In this document: positions 23,412 to 35,740 of the stretch, one piece after another
Numbering within the stretch: position 1 is the first letter of the stretch
Layout: each line of letters opens with the position of its first letter
Source of the DNA: Phanerochaete sordida
Taxonomy: Eukaryota > Basidiomycota > Agaricomycetes > Polyporales > Phanerochaetaceae
Direction: 5' to 3'
Length of the DNA stretch: 64,000 bases
Assembly: GCA_019973155.2 (NCBI GenBank)
Contig: BPQB01000061.1
Location: 141,055 to 205,054 of the forward strand
Notes under the pieces: generated by a model
The model's input: the letters and a program-made list of their open reading frames with translations, nothing else
Told to the model about the DNA's origin: nothing
The model's database searches: none
Position numbers and translations under genes: made by a program

Positions 23412-25796
23412 ATGCTCTCCCACCATGATTCCGTAGCAAACCAATGCCCTCCGGAGCTCCTCTCCCTCATCTGTGCCCACGTTTTCGCTGCGGGCGAACC
23501 ACCTCTCGAGTCCTGCCTTGATCCCCTCATCGTCTCCGAAGACAAGGTCCCGACTGCCCTGCCTTCCACATACCCGGGCGCGCACTGGCCGGAGCCCACC
23601 GTTCGGAAGACCCTCGCGAGCGCCGCGCTCGTCAACCACGCCTGGTACGACGCCGCCAAGCCATACCTCTGGAAGAACATCGAGGTCCGGCTGCCCCGGA
23701 GCTGGATCTCGCTCGTAGAGGAGCTCGTCGGAGGCGATGAAGAGGAAGTTTTAGATCCGGAGCATGCAGCGCAGTTCGTCGGCCAGACCATCCAGGACGC
23801 AGAGGACGCCGCGCTCGCTGCGCAGACCCTCATCAAGGGCTCCCCCGACTGTGTCGACAGTCTCGCGCAGGAGCTGCATCTGAAGCTGCTGGCCACGCTC
23901 GTCGGGCCCGACGGCCATATCCCACCGGAGCTGCTTTCTCCGCCAGCCACGCGCGACCCGTCGCCTCGCCGCCTCCGGGCGAAGAGCAAGAGCCCTGCGC
24001 GCTGGAAGCTCATGCGCACTATTAGTGACGCTATGCGAGATGTCATGGAGCAGCAGCAGCCTGGTGTCTATGGTGCGCAGATAATTAATTTTCACCCATT
24101 AATGCGACTTGCTTACCTAGGCGCGCCTGCCGATAGTCCCGACGCTCCAGGACCCGCACCCAGGCCGCTTCGTGCGGCACCTCGACTTCACACATTTCCG
24201 GACCATTGGCATGCGCCGCTCGGTCGAGGAGGGTGTGACGGGGCGGTTCGTCACTGGCGAACGTCTCTTGGCAGTTCTCAAGGTGCGCTCTTTATATACA
24301 TGTGCCACGACCTCTTATCTTATCTCCGTCCAGGAAATGCCGAACCTCACGGCCTTCGGAGGCACTGAATACATGGACAGCGCGCTGACCGCCGAGGTCC
24401 TGCAAGAGCTTCTTCTACGCGGGGCGGCGAGCCGTGGCAAAGGCAGACCAGCCCGTGGTCGTGGGATGGTGGTGGTGGACCACAACAACCCCGAGGAGGA
24501 GGACCGCGACCGGCGGCGTGACTACAAGGAGCTCGTGGCCCTGGACCTTACTGGTTGTGTCAGCGCTGTATTCACCAAGGCCATGCACGACTTCGTCACA
24601 ATGCATTTGCTGCCCGCGCCCGAGTCGGGCGAGACGTCGCGCTCCGACGGCGAGGACGGCGGCCGTGAGCGTGGCCGCGTCCGCTTTGCCGTCGACGACG
24701 AGCCCATCACCTTCCCGGGCATCCAGCGACTCAGCGTGCGCGGCAACAAGTCCATACCGGCGCAAGTCCTCGAGCCGTTTGTCCTCGCGTTCCCCTCGCT
24801 CACCCACCTTGATCTGTCATGCACGCGCGTCACCCCGGATCTTCTCGCCGCGCTGGGCTCTTCGCGCACCGTTCGCCTTAAGAGCCTGGGTCTCGAACGC
24901 TGCAACTGGCTAACCGGCGAGAGCATCCGGAAGTTCCTCGTTGACTCCCCCGTGACCGCGGACCTCGAGGAGCTGAGCCTCTTTGGCGATTGGACGTTCC
25001 CGTCTCCGCTGACCGAGGAAGACATGTCCACCATCTTCAGCAAGGCACCGTGCTTCCGGTCGGGCAAGCTCGTCTACCTGGACATCTCGAGCACGCCGAC
25101 GACGCGCGAGATGCTCCTCACCGTCTGCGCGGAGCAACCGCGCCTGCGCTCGCTCGGCATCTCCTACATCCGGCGGCTCGAGCTCGGCGCGGTCACGGCG
25201 TTCCTCAAGACGAAGGCGCGCCACGTCGAGGTGCTCACGCTCGTGATGACGTCGCCCGAGCTCGGGTACGCAGACGTGTTCGTGCCGCCGCGCTCGGCGA
25301 CGATCGCGCTGCACACGAAGCTCATCGGCCCGCTCTGCACCGCGCCGTTCTCGTTCAGCGTGTCGAGCGCGCGCGCGCCCGCGGCGCAGCCGCCGACGCG
25401 CCTGCGCGTGCTCGAGCTCGCGCCGCAGCTGCTCACGGGCCTCGGCGGCGGCGCGGGCGCGTGGCGCATCGTGCGCAGCAAGGGCTCGCGCGGCTGGTAC
25501 GTCGACGGCGGCAGCGCGTGGGCCGCGGACGGCGCGCAGGGCGCGGTGCTCCGCCGCGACCTCGAGCGCGGGCACCCGTGGCGCGAGGAGGTCGAGCGCC
25601 TCGCGAGCGCGAACGGGAACGTGAGCAGCGCCGTCGGGTGGCACTCGCGCAAGATGGAGGTACGCGTCGCCTGGAGCTTTCGTTCAGCCGTGACAGAGGC
25701 ACTGACACGTTCTTTGTCTAGATTCTGCGCGGTCACGGCTTCCTGGGACGCGAAGCGGGCCTGTACGGTGCTGTGTCCTTCGCTTATGCAGGATAA
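23412..25796 (+). CDS. F-box / leucine-rich-repeat-like protein
   Basis: Four exons (23412-24072, 24137-24282, 24334-25659, 25722-25796) give 735 residues. The N-terminus has an F-box-like pattern: CPPELLSLICAHVF, then VRKTLASAALVNHAWYDAAKPYLWKNI, as in SCF ubiquitin-ligase substrate adaptors that bind Skp1. The C-terminal half has leucine-rich strands (LTHLDLSCTRVTPDLLAAL, LKSLGLERCNWLTGESIRKFL, LVYLDISSTPTTREMLL), expected to recognise substrates. The conserved middle segment VRHLDFTHFRTIGMRRSVEEG precedes them. A long charged linker (VVVDHNNPEEEDRDRRRD) separates the parts. The second exon could start at 24121 only if phase changed; 24137 keeps phase and gives a conserved-looking VYVPTLQDP join. 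The substrate is unknown. Confidence 0.85.
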
Positions 25797-26563
25797 CCGC
25801 GAGGCGGTGTCGGGCACGGTGCCCGGCCGCGTGAAGAAAAAGAAGAAAAGCATTCCGAACCCCCTAAAAACGCCGGCTGCGACTGGCAGTTTCTCCCGGG
25901 TTGTCTTTGTGGCGTTCTTTGGACTGGGCTTTGTTTGTCGTTACCCGCAGAACTATTGTACTATCGTAATGGCCACCGCGCAGCACAGCAGACTCTGTCG
26001 TTGTTATCGTACAATGCTTTGTAGAATAGGTAATAATACCGCGTAGTAGCACGCCATGGCCAAGGTTAAATATTCAATACCCTGTGAAAGATGTGACGAG
26101 GTGGCCCAGAGTCGTGACGAGCCGTGGAGGCCCCACCGGCGCCACAAACACGAGTCCCTGCCAAGAGCAGCCCCTCTCGAGGCGCTGTGCGCTGCGCAAG
26201 CTGTCATACAGCCTCAAAACCGCCTCTACGTGAAATAAATGGGAGGACATAGCAAAAGAAAACACAGGAGAATACGGGATGCGGTGTCGGGCGGCCGCCG
26301 AAGTGCTGCGGTATACGGCTTGACGGCGGCCGGCGAAATATCAGGGTTATAACAAAAGCGATGTCGGGTCAGCGCCCCAATTTGGGTTGTCACGCGTCAC
26401 GACGAGTCGCCCCATGGCAGCCCATAGCAGCGGGGTTCTGGTTGGCCTCCACCTTGCATGAAAGGATATATACCCGCTACCCTTCCCTAATCCTTTTACT
26501 TTTTCGCTCCCCTCGCTCTCGTGAAACCTAGTATCCTACTCTCCCAGCCCTCCCATCCGTGGT
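25797..26563. other. intergenic: F-box 3' region and Ca2+/H+ exchanger promoter
   Basis: No gene supported. TATATA at 26467-26472 lies 92 bp before the exchanger start and is the likely core promoter element. Confidence 0.5.
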
Positions 26564-29096
26564 ATGAGTACGTGCCGCGCCTTCTGCTGTGCCGCCGCCC
26601 AGCTGATCCACTTCCCATAGATAGTCCGAAGGATATAGGCCATGACGTGCCCTCATCAGAGACACGGACAAGCCTCAGCAAGAGGCACTTTCCTGGCGAC
26701 CCCGTATACACAGGCTCGGCCGACACCAGCCCAGCGCTGAACTCCCCAGACCCAACCGACACACAGCGGAGGCCACGACCCAAGTCAACGATCGGCAACA
26801 TAGCGAAGCGCATGTCTACTGTGATAGAAGAGAACCTGAAGCCGGCGAAGCCACTGGGGCCGTCGCGAGCGAAGGGTGTCATACAGGGCATCAAGGCCAT
26901 AATATGCATGTCTTGTACGTTCTCCGTTCTTTCGGTCGAGTTTCAGTCGCGTTAACGGTGTTCAACAGGGCTCAATCTCCTCCTTTTCTGCATCCCCGTA
27001 GCGGTGAGTAGCGAGCACGTCAGGTCGCAATTCGCTCAATCTCATCCTTCGTAGTGGGCATTACACTTTATCTGGCAAAACGATACTACAAGCACACAAG
27101 ATACCATAATATTCGTCTGTGAGTCCTGCAAGCATTCCTCACCCCATACATGGCGCCGACTCCATCTCCAGTCTCGTTCCTGTCGATTATACCCCTGGCA
27201 AAGGTACAGTGCCAAGCACATCTTCCGTCTACAGTGCCCTGACTGCGGTGCATCAGCTCCTTGCATTCGCAACCGATGAACTGTCATGCCGTGTCGGTCA
27301 AACCCTCGCCGGACTGCTCAATGCCACGTTGGTGAGTACACCGCTGCCGCTGTCCCGCGAAACATGCACTGACGGCGTCCCAGGGAAACGCGTGAGTACG
27401 GCTCGGCTCTTGTTCCTTTGTCCACGCTAACGGAACGGGCACGCATGGATAGCGTGGAGTTGATTGTAGCTGTAAGTGGACACTGTTGCTCCAGGGCAGT
27501 GCGGCCAACTAATGACCCTGTCACGCCGCGATAGATCATCGCGCTCGCGAAATGTGAACTGCAGGTCGTCCAATCGTCGCGTAAGTCCCTCACCTTATCT
27601 CACAGCCTCCCGTTCCATGCGTATTTCCGAACACCGAACTGACGGAACCGTGGTGCTAGTTGTGGGCTCGATTCTGAGTAACCTCCGTAAGCTTCCATTC
27701 GTACATTCTATTCAGCACCGCCTCGTCAACTGATTTCCATCGTTCCGATAGTGCTCGTTCTTGGCATGTGCTTCTTCGCCGGAGGAACGCGATTCTCAGA
27801 GCAGGGTTTCGGCGTCAGTGCGTACATGTTTCTCAAGTTATTGCTGCGCAAGAAATCTGAGTCTCGCTACCATTGTCTTACAGGCGCCACGCAGCTCAAT
27901 TCGTCGCTTTTGACAATCTCTGTAATTGCGGTCTTGTTGCCCGCTGCGTTCCATTTCGCCGCAAACAACACCGATCCCACGGAAACCAAGGACATCCTCA
28001 GTGTCAGCCATGGTGTATGTGCTCGAATTTGCGCCGCAGGATTTGCGTCTCACCCTTAATTTACACAGGCCGCGATTATTCTCCTGTTTATCTACGGCAG
28101 TTACCTTGTCTTCCAGCTCTTCTCGCACAAGGATTTGTACTCTGACGACAACCCCGAGAACTTCAAGTCCACGAAGTACGCACCGGGCAAGCACTTCCCA
28201 ATCAACATGCACCTCCGGAGGAGAACTACCGTTGCTGCTGAGCCGAAAAGGGACGATTTGGAGATGGGCAGCGTCTCCAGATCGCAGACGAGAACAAGCA
28301 ACCAAGCCAACGGAACTGTGCTGACTTCGCAGGACGGACACACGGCCTCCGCAGACGAGTCGACCGCTGCGCTGCAACATCCGGACCCGGAACAGGCCGC
28401 CGAGGAGGTCGAGGAGGTCGAGGAGCCGATGCTCACGATCCCGATGACCATCGGCCTGCTCGCGGTCGTGACCGTAATCGTCGCGGTGACGGCCGAGTTC
28501 CTCGTTTCCTCCATCGACGGCCTCACGAGCACGGGCAACATCAGCAAGGAGTTCGTCTCGCTCGTGCTGCTCCCGATCGTCGGCAACGCCGCAGAGCACG
28601 TCACCGCCGTCACCGTCTCCGTCAAGGACAAGATCGACCTCTCGCTCGGCGTCGCGGTCGGCTCCAGCATCGTGCGTATTCCCTCTACTCGTCTCCGCGG
28701 AAATGTGCTGAGAAGCCTGTGGCGCTGTGCAGCAAATCGCGCTCTTCGTCATCCCGTTCATCGTGACGCTAGGGTGGATCATGGGCAAGCCGCTCTCGCT
28801 CCTCTTCGATCCGTACGAGTCGATTGTGCTCTTCCTCTCCGGTGCGTCCGTCTCTCCTCCGCTCGCTCCACACCCCACTAACCTTCACCTCACCTGCGCA
28901 CAGTCCTGATCGTGAATTACACCGTCGCAGACGGTCGGTCAAATTGGCTCGAGGGCGCAGTACTCATGTCGCTCTATGTCATGCTCGCCGTCACGTTCTG
29001 GTACTACCCTGGTGCGCACCTTCTTGATGACGTACACGGTGCGGATGCTAACGGTTCGGTCGATCCGCAGGCGACTCCCTTGTCTCGCAATGCTAA
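26564..29096 (+). CDS. vacuolar Ca2+/H+ exchanger (VCX1/CAX type)
   Basis: Sixteen exons join in phase to 542 residues. The first exon is only ATGA (26564-26567), joined to 26639-26914. CAX exchangers load Ca2+ into the vacuole in exchange for protons. The first alpha repeat reads RVGQTLAGLLNATLGNAVELIVA, with the GNAVE glutamate needed for ion binding; the second reads LLPIVGNAAEHVTAVTV, with its GNAAEH counterpart. WLNLLLFCIPVAWALHF marks the first membrane segment and SIVLFLSVLIVNYTVADGRSNWLEG the last part; about eleven membrane segments are expected. The loop between halves is long and acidic (EQAAEEVEEVEEP). GNA is encoded by an 8-nt exon (27384-27391) plus one base of a 19-nt exon (27453-27471). 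The ATGA first exon is the least certain part. Confidence 0.92.
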
Positions 29097-29529
29097 AATT
29101 ATTCGCGCACCTTCGAACTCCACGCTCCTTCCGTATTTACCGTCCGTACGCGCACCACCCCTTCTTTCCTTTAATCCTGAGCTTGGGCCTCATATTTTCA
29201 GACCTCCTGGCGGTGGACTCGTTGGCCGGGCTACTATATCCGTCTCTGTATATATACCCAGCAGACGCAAACGTTTTGAGACAACAGTATTTTCCACATC
29301 AATCTCTCTACTCTGACATACGACTAGTGCATGTAAACGCTGTTAGATACGCCGTATGTAATACACGTCCAATGATAATATAAATCCAAACAAACCAGAA
29401 ACAGTGTGTGAGCCTCGTGTCGCGGCCTCGTGTAGTTGAACACGGTTCAGAACGTCACCACGGCAACCTGACTGCACCCCATTTGATCCACCTTCATCTC
29501 ACCAGGCTGCGGCGTTACGTGAGAGCAGA
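29097..29529. other. intergenic between convergent genes
   Basis: About 430 bp between the exchanger stop (plus) and the FOX2 stop (minus). It should hold both 3' ends. No other feature seen. Confidence 0.5.
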
Positions 29530-32500
29530 TTAGAGCTTCGCCTTGGGCGCGCCGTCCGCGAGGGTGACGGCAGCGGCCGCCAGGACGGGGGCGTCCCGCT
29601 CCTTGACCTTCGTCGCTGTTACGTCCACGCGTCAGCGGCGCCGCCACGCACAACAGTCCGCGCACGGTACGTACTGAAGATGACCTTGTCGCCCTCCTTC
29701 CACATCTCAGTCACCAGTGTCTCGCCGGGGAACACGACGCCTGCGAACCTGTGGTGGCGCAGCACGGGAGCGCGTCAGCGGCGTGGCGCACTATCGCGGT
29801 GCTGCGCCGCAGAGAGATGCGCACCTCGCCTTGATGTCCTTGTACGGCCCAAAGCTCTTCAGGACGTGCTTGCCCGCGAAGCCGAACGTGCACAGGCCTA
29901 GGGCACGGTCAGCAGTGCGCATGGGCGGGCGGAAATGCAGAACGCACCGTGCAGAATGGGCCGGTCGAAGCCGCCAACGGCTGCAAACTCCGGCTGGATC
30001 TACGCGAGCAGGTGTCAGCACGAAGGACAGGCAACACCTGCGACTTAGGCGAGAGGACGGACACGCACATGCAGGGGGTTCCAGTCGCCGCTGAGGCTGT
30101 GCGCGGGACAAATTCATCGTCAGCATGCTTCCGCGGAGGAGGCCGTGGGAGCGCACCGATAGAGCGCGGCCTGGACGGGCAGTGTCTTCTCCTCGACTAC
30201 GGCGTCCGGGCTGCGTTTCGGAGGCGTGTTTGCAGCCGTCGCAGGGCCGCGGTCTGCAAGTATGAACATGTCAGCTGACCATCCACCCTGTATACCGAAA
30301 GACAAGGACTCTTACCTTTGCCTGTCCGTTTGCCACCAAATCCACCCGAACCGCGGATGAAGAGAGTGCTCTGGTTCTCAAAGATGACCTGGCCCGTCGC
30401 CTTGTCCTTGGTCTCGGTAATGACCGCGACGGAGGCGGCCTTGCCCTTGTCTAGAACCTCCATGATGCTGCAGCGCGACGGACATATTAGCACAGGACTC
30501 AGGATCCAGCGGAGCTAAACCCAAGTGGGATTCTTACCGAGCCTCATTTACGAGCTCGCCACTGGTCGGAATGGGGGCCTTGATGGCGAGGTATTGCTCG
30601 CCGTGCAGCAGCTTCGCCTATAGAAAATGTCACAAGTTAATTCCGTCACACACAACAAAGGCAGGGAAATCGGCCGGCGACGCACCGGGTTGAAGTCCGG
30701 GAGCCAGTCGAGCGGGAAGGAGAACTGGCACTGGAACTGCGGGATGACGCCGAACGTGGGCAGCGCGGCGAACTCGTCGTCGTTCTCGAACGTCCACTGC
30801 AGCTCCTTCTCGGTTGCGCCGATGCCGAGGTTGTACAGTATGACATCGCGCTCGGTGTAGTTGAACGGCAGGGGAGGCTCGGCGTGTTGCTTCGCCTTCG
30901 CGACGAGCTCGGGATCCTCGGGGTCGGCGTATGGGCTTGCAGAGCCCTCGGCGCCCTCCTCCTCGTGGCCGAAGTTCTGCGCCATCTGCATATGATTGCT
31001 CAGTCTCCACGCGATGCAACGACGCGTAAGTCGACCGACCTGCTCGAAGGCATCCTGCGTAGACGTAGGGTGTGTTGCCCTGCCGTCGTCTAGGGTCCAT
31101 CAGTCAATATCGGAAGAATGCACGGCGCCATTGCTCGACGGAACCTACCGAAGTTCGTGATAACGTCCCACTTCGAGAGGATAGCCTCTGGGGTCAAGGG
31201 TTTGTTGGTGGGGAAACCGTGACCACCCGCCTTCTGCCACCGCGTCTGCGCAGCCCAGCCACCCATGATTTCGAACAGGCAGCCGGATGTCTCCTCATTG
31301 GCTTCGCTCGTAAGGTATCCCACGATGGGAGCAATGTAGTCCGGCTGCAGTGCTGTCAGAAAAGAGCAAGCCCGACGAGGTAACCTTAACACGAACCTTA
31401 AATGCCTCCACCATCTCCGGCGGCCTAGGAGCCTCTGTGAGTGACGCCTGAGATCATGGCTCCGCCTAGGAACGCTTACCAGATGGTCTGCGTCATCGCA
31501 GTGCCTGCAGAGGGCGCGATTGCGTTTGCCTTGATGTTGTACTTGGCGCCTTCGATGGCGAGGGCACGTGTGAAGCCAATAATGGCAGCCTTGGCCGCGG
31601 AGTACTGTGAGGCATTGCGTTAGTGAACTCCTTGTGCGATGCGTACTGAATAGTCGTACGTTGGCTTGCCCGAAGTTGCCATCTAAGAACGATATTATTA
31701 GTCCCAAGACACGGTAAGGATCCAAAAGCGCGTACAAATTCCGACTTGCGAGCTAGTATTCACGATACGACCATACTTCTGCTTGTGGAAGTGAGGCCAG
31801 CACGCTTTGACGCACTACGGACGACGTCAGCGCGAGTCATGACGCAGAGCATCGAGCCACAAACCTTGTAGGTACCACTATAGACCGAGCAAGCTTGTTC
31901 AGACAAACTACTCTGGCAACGAGTTTGGACACATACCGCAAGTGGACAGCCATGACCTGGTCCCACTCCTGCTCAGTCATCGCCGTGAAAGACTTGTCCC
32001 TGAGGATACCCGCGTTGGCGACAAGTACGTGGATGCCGCCGAACTTCTCGAGGGCGACCTTGACCAGCGCCTCGCCGTCCTCAACAGAGCCGACTGCCGC
32101 GGCAGCCTTGCCACCAGCTGCGGCGTTGCGTATTAGGTATTGAGACGCGGAGAAATGGGTAGGAGCGCACCCTTGGTGATCTCGTCGACGACAGCGTTCG
32201 CGCCCTTCTCGCTGACATCGTTCACAACGACGTTCGCGCCCAGGCGAGAGTACATGAGCGCATATGCGCGACCCAGGCCCTGGCCTGCACCTGTGATGAG
32301 AACGGTCTTGCCATCATAGCGCACCTCAGGCTGCGATTGAGGGTTGGGCGGGAGCTTCATAGCCTTCTCCAGGGTGCCCTGCGCGTCGAAGTCCGTGAAG
32401 GTCGCTGGGCTATAGCACGCGTGATGAGATCGTGCCAGAGACTTGACGCGTAGGGGACACGTACTGCTCAGCATCTGTGAAATCCGTGACTTCCGCCCAC

Positions 32501-33622
32501 TTGGCCTTTACCGCCGACGGGGTGAAGGTCTGGTCGGTCTTGAACACCGTGCCCTTGCTGCGCTCCCACCGAATCTCGGCAACGAACCCGGCACCGAGCT
32601 CGAACACCTTGCCTGACGCGTCCAACGGCGAGTCGGGGTGCGTGACGGCCATAACGAATGGCGCGACGAACTCCGGCTGCAGCACAGGTGAGCCTCCGCG
32701 GACGCTAATGCGAGCACGCAGCGCGCACCTTGATGTTGGCAAGCATCTCTGGTGGCATGATCGTCTCCGTCATGGCACTGGCGGCCATCTAGCATACATG
32801 TCAGCTCCGAGGCCCGCGCGGAGGCAACTGAACGTACGGGGGCAATAGCGGTCGCACGGATGTTGTACTTCTCACCCTCGCGAGCCAGAGTCTTGGTAAA
32901 GCCGACTAGACCCATCTTCGCGGCACTGTAGTTGGCCTGGCCGAAGTTGCCTGTAATTTCCGTAGTGTCAGGTTCGCGGTAGTGAGAAAGAGACACGTAG
33001 GTACGTGCCATAGAGACCAGCAGCACTCGCAGTGTTGACGATGCGGCCAAACTTCTGCTTGCGGAAGAGCGGCCAGGCAGCCTTCGTACAGGAGAACGCG
33101 CCCTTCAGGTGAACTTCGTAGATTTGGTCCCATTCCTTGTCAGACATGTTGCGGAAGCTGGAAATCCTGTGTTACGAAGTGGTGCTACATGCAAAGACGC
33201 GAGACGTACTTCTTGTCCCGCAGGATTCCAGCATTGTTGATCAGTATGTGGACAGCACCAAAGTTGTCCAGCGCAGTCTTGATGACAGCCGCGCCATCTG
33301 TTACTGACGAGTTGTTCACAACGGCCTTGCCACCAGCTGCAGCACCAAACGAAGTGGTATGAACGCTTTGAACGCGCAGTATAACCGCGTCACGCACCTT
33401 GGCGGATCTCGTCGACGACCTTCTGAGCCGCGGCAGCGTTGAAGTCGTTGACCACGACATTCGCACCCCGCGAAGCGTAAGCGAGGGAGTAACTAGCACG
33501 CAACGTCCAAGGTTAGCATGACGAACAACGTCATTTCACGAGCGGTGCACTCACGCCTTGCCCAGGCCGCCTCCGGCGCCGGTGACGACGACGGTGAGGC
33601 CTTGAAACGATAGCGACGACAT
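29530..33622 (-). CDS. FOX2: peroxisomal multifunctional beta-oxidation enzyme (FOX2/MFE-2)
   Basis: Multi-exon minus-strand gene, roughly 900 residues, starting [23 protein letters not shown] at 33622 and ending KAKL-stop at 29530. Two tandem short-chain dehydrogenase domains are present: the first with [30 protein letters not shown] and YSAAK; the second with [30 protein letters not shown] and YSAAK. These are (3R)-hydroxyacyl-CoA dehydrogenases. The C-terminal part is a MaoC/hot-dog enoyl-CoA hydratase 2 with [19 protein letters not shown] and DRPILHGLCTFG, containing the catalytic Asp and His. The AKL C-terminus is a type 1 peroxisomal signal. It catalyses the second and third steps of fatty-acid beta-oxidation. 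I did not fix every one of its many short exons; the coordinates are the outer limits. Confidence 0.94.
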
Positions 33623-34172
33623 GGTGGGCAGAGGCAGAGATGGAAGAGAGAGGAACGGCGACGGGGCGGGAGATATAGACGTGGTTCGCAGGCCGGGACC
33701 TGGGCAGTCCGAAATATTGTGATACTCCCGCGCCTCGCATGTGATTATCGCCACGAAGCCTCTGACCTCATGCTCCCAAATCCGGAGCGACTCCCGACGC
33801 GGGGTACGCGCCCGGCCATCGTCCACGGCTGAGTTCAGCTTGAGATTGGCAGTATCCTGAACCCAGCAGCATACAGTGCTTTGACAGCACTCAAGATCGA
33901 CGTTTTCCAAGCGGCCCTGTAAGTATTCATCTCGAGGGCCGAAAGACCACAAAGTCCTGGTCTCGAGATGCAGCATTTTGACAGAGCATTATTACCACGA
34001 ATGAGCAGTGCCCGATGAGATGCACTGTAGCACTGAAGAATCCTAAATTGTCAACTTACTATCATGTACAAGACCGTTGTCATACGCTGACCGCGGCCGC
34101 ACTCACCTCAGTGCCACACTTGTGACATATCGCGATCTTCAGTTGGACGAGTAGACTTTGTCATGGATACAT
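33623..34172. promoter_or_regulatory. FOX2 promoter region
   Basis: 550 bp upstream of FOX2 (minus) and downstream of the metallo-beta-lactamase-fold gene. A TATA-like TATATCT on the minus strand (33677-33671) lies about 50 bp before the FOX2 start. I looked for the fatty-acid response core CCTCGG/CCGAGG and did not find it here. Confidence 0.45.
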
Positions 34173-35169
34173 CTATATTCCCTTGAAATGCTTCTGCGCT
34201 TCCAGCACGAGTCTCTCCGGGCACAGCAGACTGAATCGCATGCCCTCCTTGATATACTCGACACAGATCTCTCCCCGCTTCTCAAACCGCCGCTTCACGC
34301 GCTCCCTGCCCTCGACGACGTCCATCATGAACGCACGCGCCGCCGTCAGGACGTCGCGCGCAGGACGCCCCGCGGTGACATGCCCCGCGCAGATCTTCGC
34401 GGGCGTGTCGCGCCCAACGAGGTCGAGCAGCATGTCGACGGAGCGCACCCACTCGACGAGCGAGCCCTCGCGCGGGAAGATGATGTGCGCCCACTCGTAG
34501 AGCGTGTCGCCGACGTACAGCACGCGCTCGTCCGCGTCCCACACCGCGAGCTCGTCGGGCGTGTGCCCCGGCGTGTGCAGCGCGAGCATGGTCGCGGGGC
34601 CCAGGCCGGGCAGCGGCTCGCGGTGCGCGACGAGCGTCGGGCTGTACTGCGGCGTGGGGATGCCGAGCGAGGCGCAGAGCGAGTGTTCGGCCAGGTTTTC
34701 GGGCGCTATGAAGGAGGGCGAGTACGCGGAGGCGAGGATCGTCGAGTCCTTGGCGAACTGCTCGACGCCAACTGACACGGTGCCCCGAGCCTCGTCATCA
34801 CATAGCTCTATGGGCTTCGCATACACAGGACGCACGTATGTGATCGTAGTGACAATGCGTCAGGAGCACTGCGTACCGCATCTTGCCCCCGTCGTTCAGC
34901 GGTTTATTATCGTTGGCGGGGATCCTGATCGTCTCCATGTACTCGCGCAAGCTGCGGACGTCGATCTCGTCATCGTCGGTCGCGCCGCCGCACCCTGTGT
35001 CGATGAGCAGGATAACGCCCTGCGCAGGCAGCACCTTCGCGTAGATCAGCGGGTGTTCGTCGTACACGTCCGAATGCTCAGTGAGCACCCAGGTCGTGGG
35101 TGTCAACCGGGATGCCTTGAACGCGGCTTTGCGTTTCGGCGCGGGCTCGTCGAGGGAAGGGTCGGACAT
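34173..35169 (-). CDS. metallo-beta-lactamase-fold hydrolase, function unknown
   Basis: Two exons (35169-34836, 34771-34173) give 310 residues. The zinc motif LTHCHYDHI (HxHxDH), a preceding VILLIDTGCGG strand, then LALHTPGHTPDELAVW with a zinc-ligand histidine, YVGDTLYEW with the bridging Asp, and KICAGHVTAG with the last histidine are all present and well ordered, so it should be an active binuclear metal hydrolase. The substrate is not recognised; fungal relatives are annotated as glyoxalase II-like or lactamase-like proteins. It has no signal peptide and no peroxisomal signal (ends HFKGI). It lies 160 bp downstream of the MOCS2A-like gene on the same strand. Confidence 0.88.
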
Positions 35170-35329
35170 GGTTGGTTGAGCGATGTGAGGGAACTAATTG
35201 AAAGCGATGATCCACGTATGGTGGTATACTGTACAAAGAGCGTTGTGCAACAAGAGTCCACCTGATTCACGTCGCCGTGAGAGTTGCTTCCAAGGCAGGA
35301 CCAATCGCTGTCTCGCACCTCATATACCA

Positions 35330-35599
35330 CTACCCGCCCGACACAGGGCAAATGACCGCGACCTCCTCACCGCCCTTCAACACGACACCCTCCGGCTCGT
35401 CCACCATCTCTGCGTCGACGCTCCACTGACTCCCCGCGAGCACCTTCGCGAGCGCCGTTTGTGGGTGCCGCGACACGAGCACGTCTGTCAGTGCGGGCAG
35501 CGGCAACCCGTCCGGCGGCAGCGGGACGCGCTCGACGGTGAGGCCTGTCGCAGTCGACGCCGCGGCGAAGTAGAGGACGGTGATCTCGGGCGTGCTCAT
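35330..35599 (-). CDS. molybdopterin synthase small subunit (MOCS2A/MoaD-like sulfur carrier)
   Basis: Single exon of 89 residues starting MSTPEITVLYFAAAS, with the MoaD beta-grasp pattern (ITVLYFA, a middle DVLVSRHP helix, then GGEEVAVICPVSGG). The C-terminal GG is the residue pair activated as a thiocarboxylate to donate sulfur to precursor Z in molybdenum-cofactor synthesis; the final PVSGG is diagnostic. An in-frame ATG at 35632 would add eleven residues, but the shorter start matches the family size. The partner large subunit (MOCS2B) is not in the window. It sits 141 bp below the thiamin pyrophosphokinase gene on the same strand. Confidence 0.88.
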   Translation of the reverse strand: MSTPEITVLYFAAASTATGLTVERVPLPPDGLPLPALTDVLVSRHPQTALAKVLAGSQWSVDAEMVDEPEGVVLKGGEEVAVICPVSGG

Positions 35600-35740
35600 G
35601 GTGGTTGCGCTCAAAGCGGCGCTCAGAGTCACGCAGGCTAGGCGCGAGTGCGCTCGACATCGCTATCGGTCATCACACGCGCACGCATACATCGGGCGGT
35701 CTTTGTTTTGGGCTGTCTCTGGCTGTCTCTCGGGGGGGTG

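Noticed and set aside
35711..35730. Tandem copy of ggctgtctct
   Set aside because: Only two 10-nt copies just beyond the thiamin pyrophosphokinase stop; too short to interpret.
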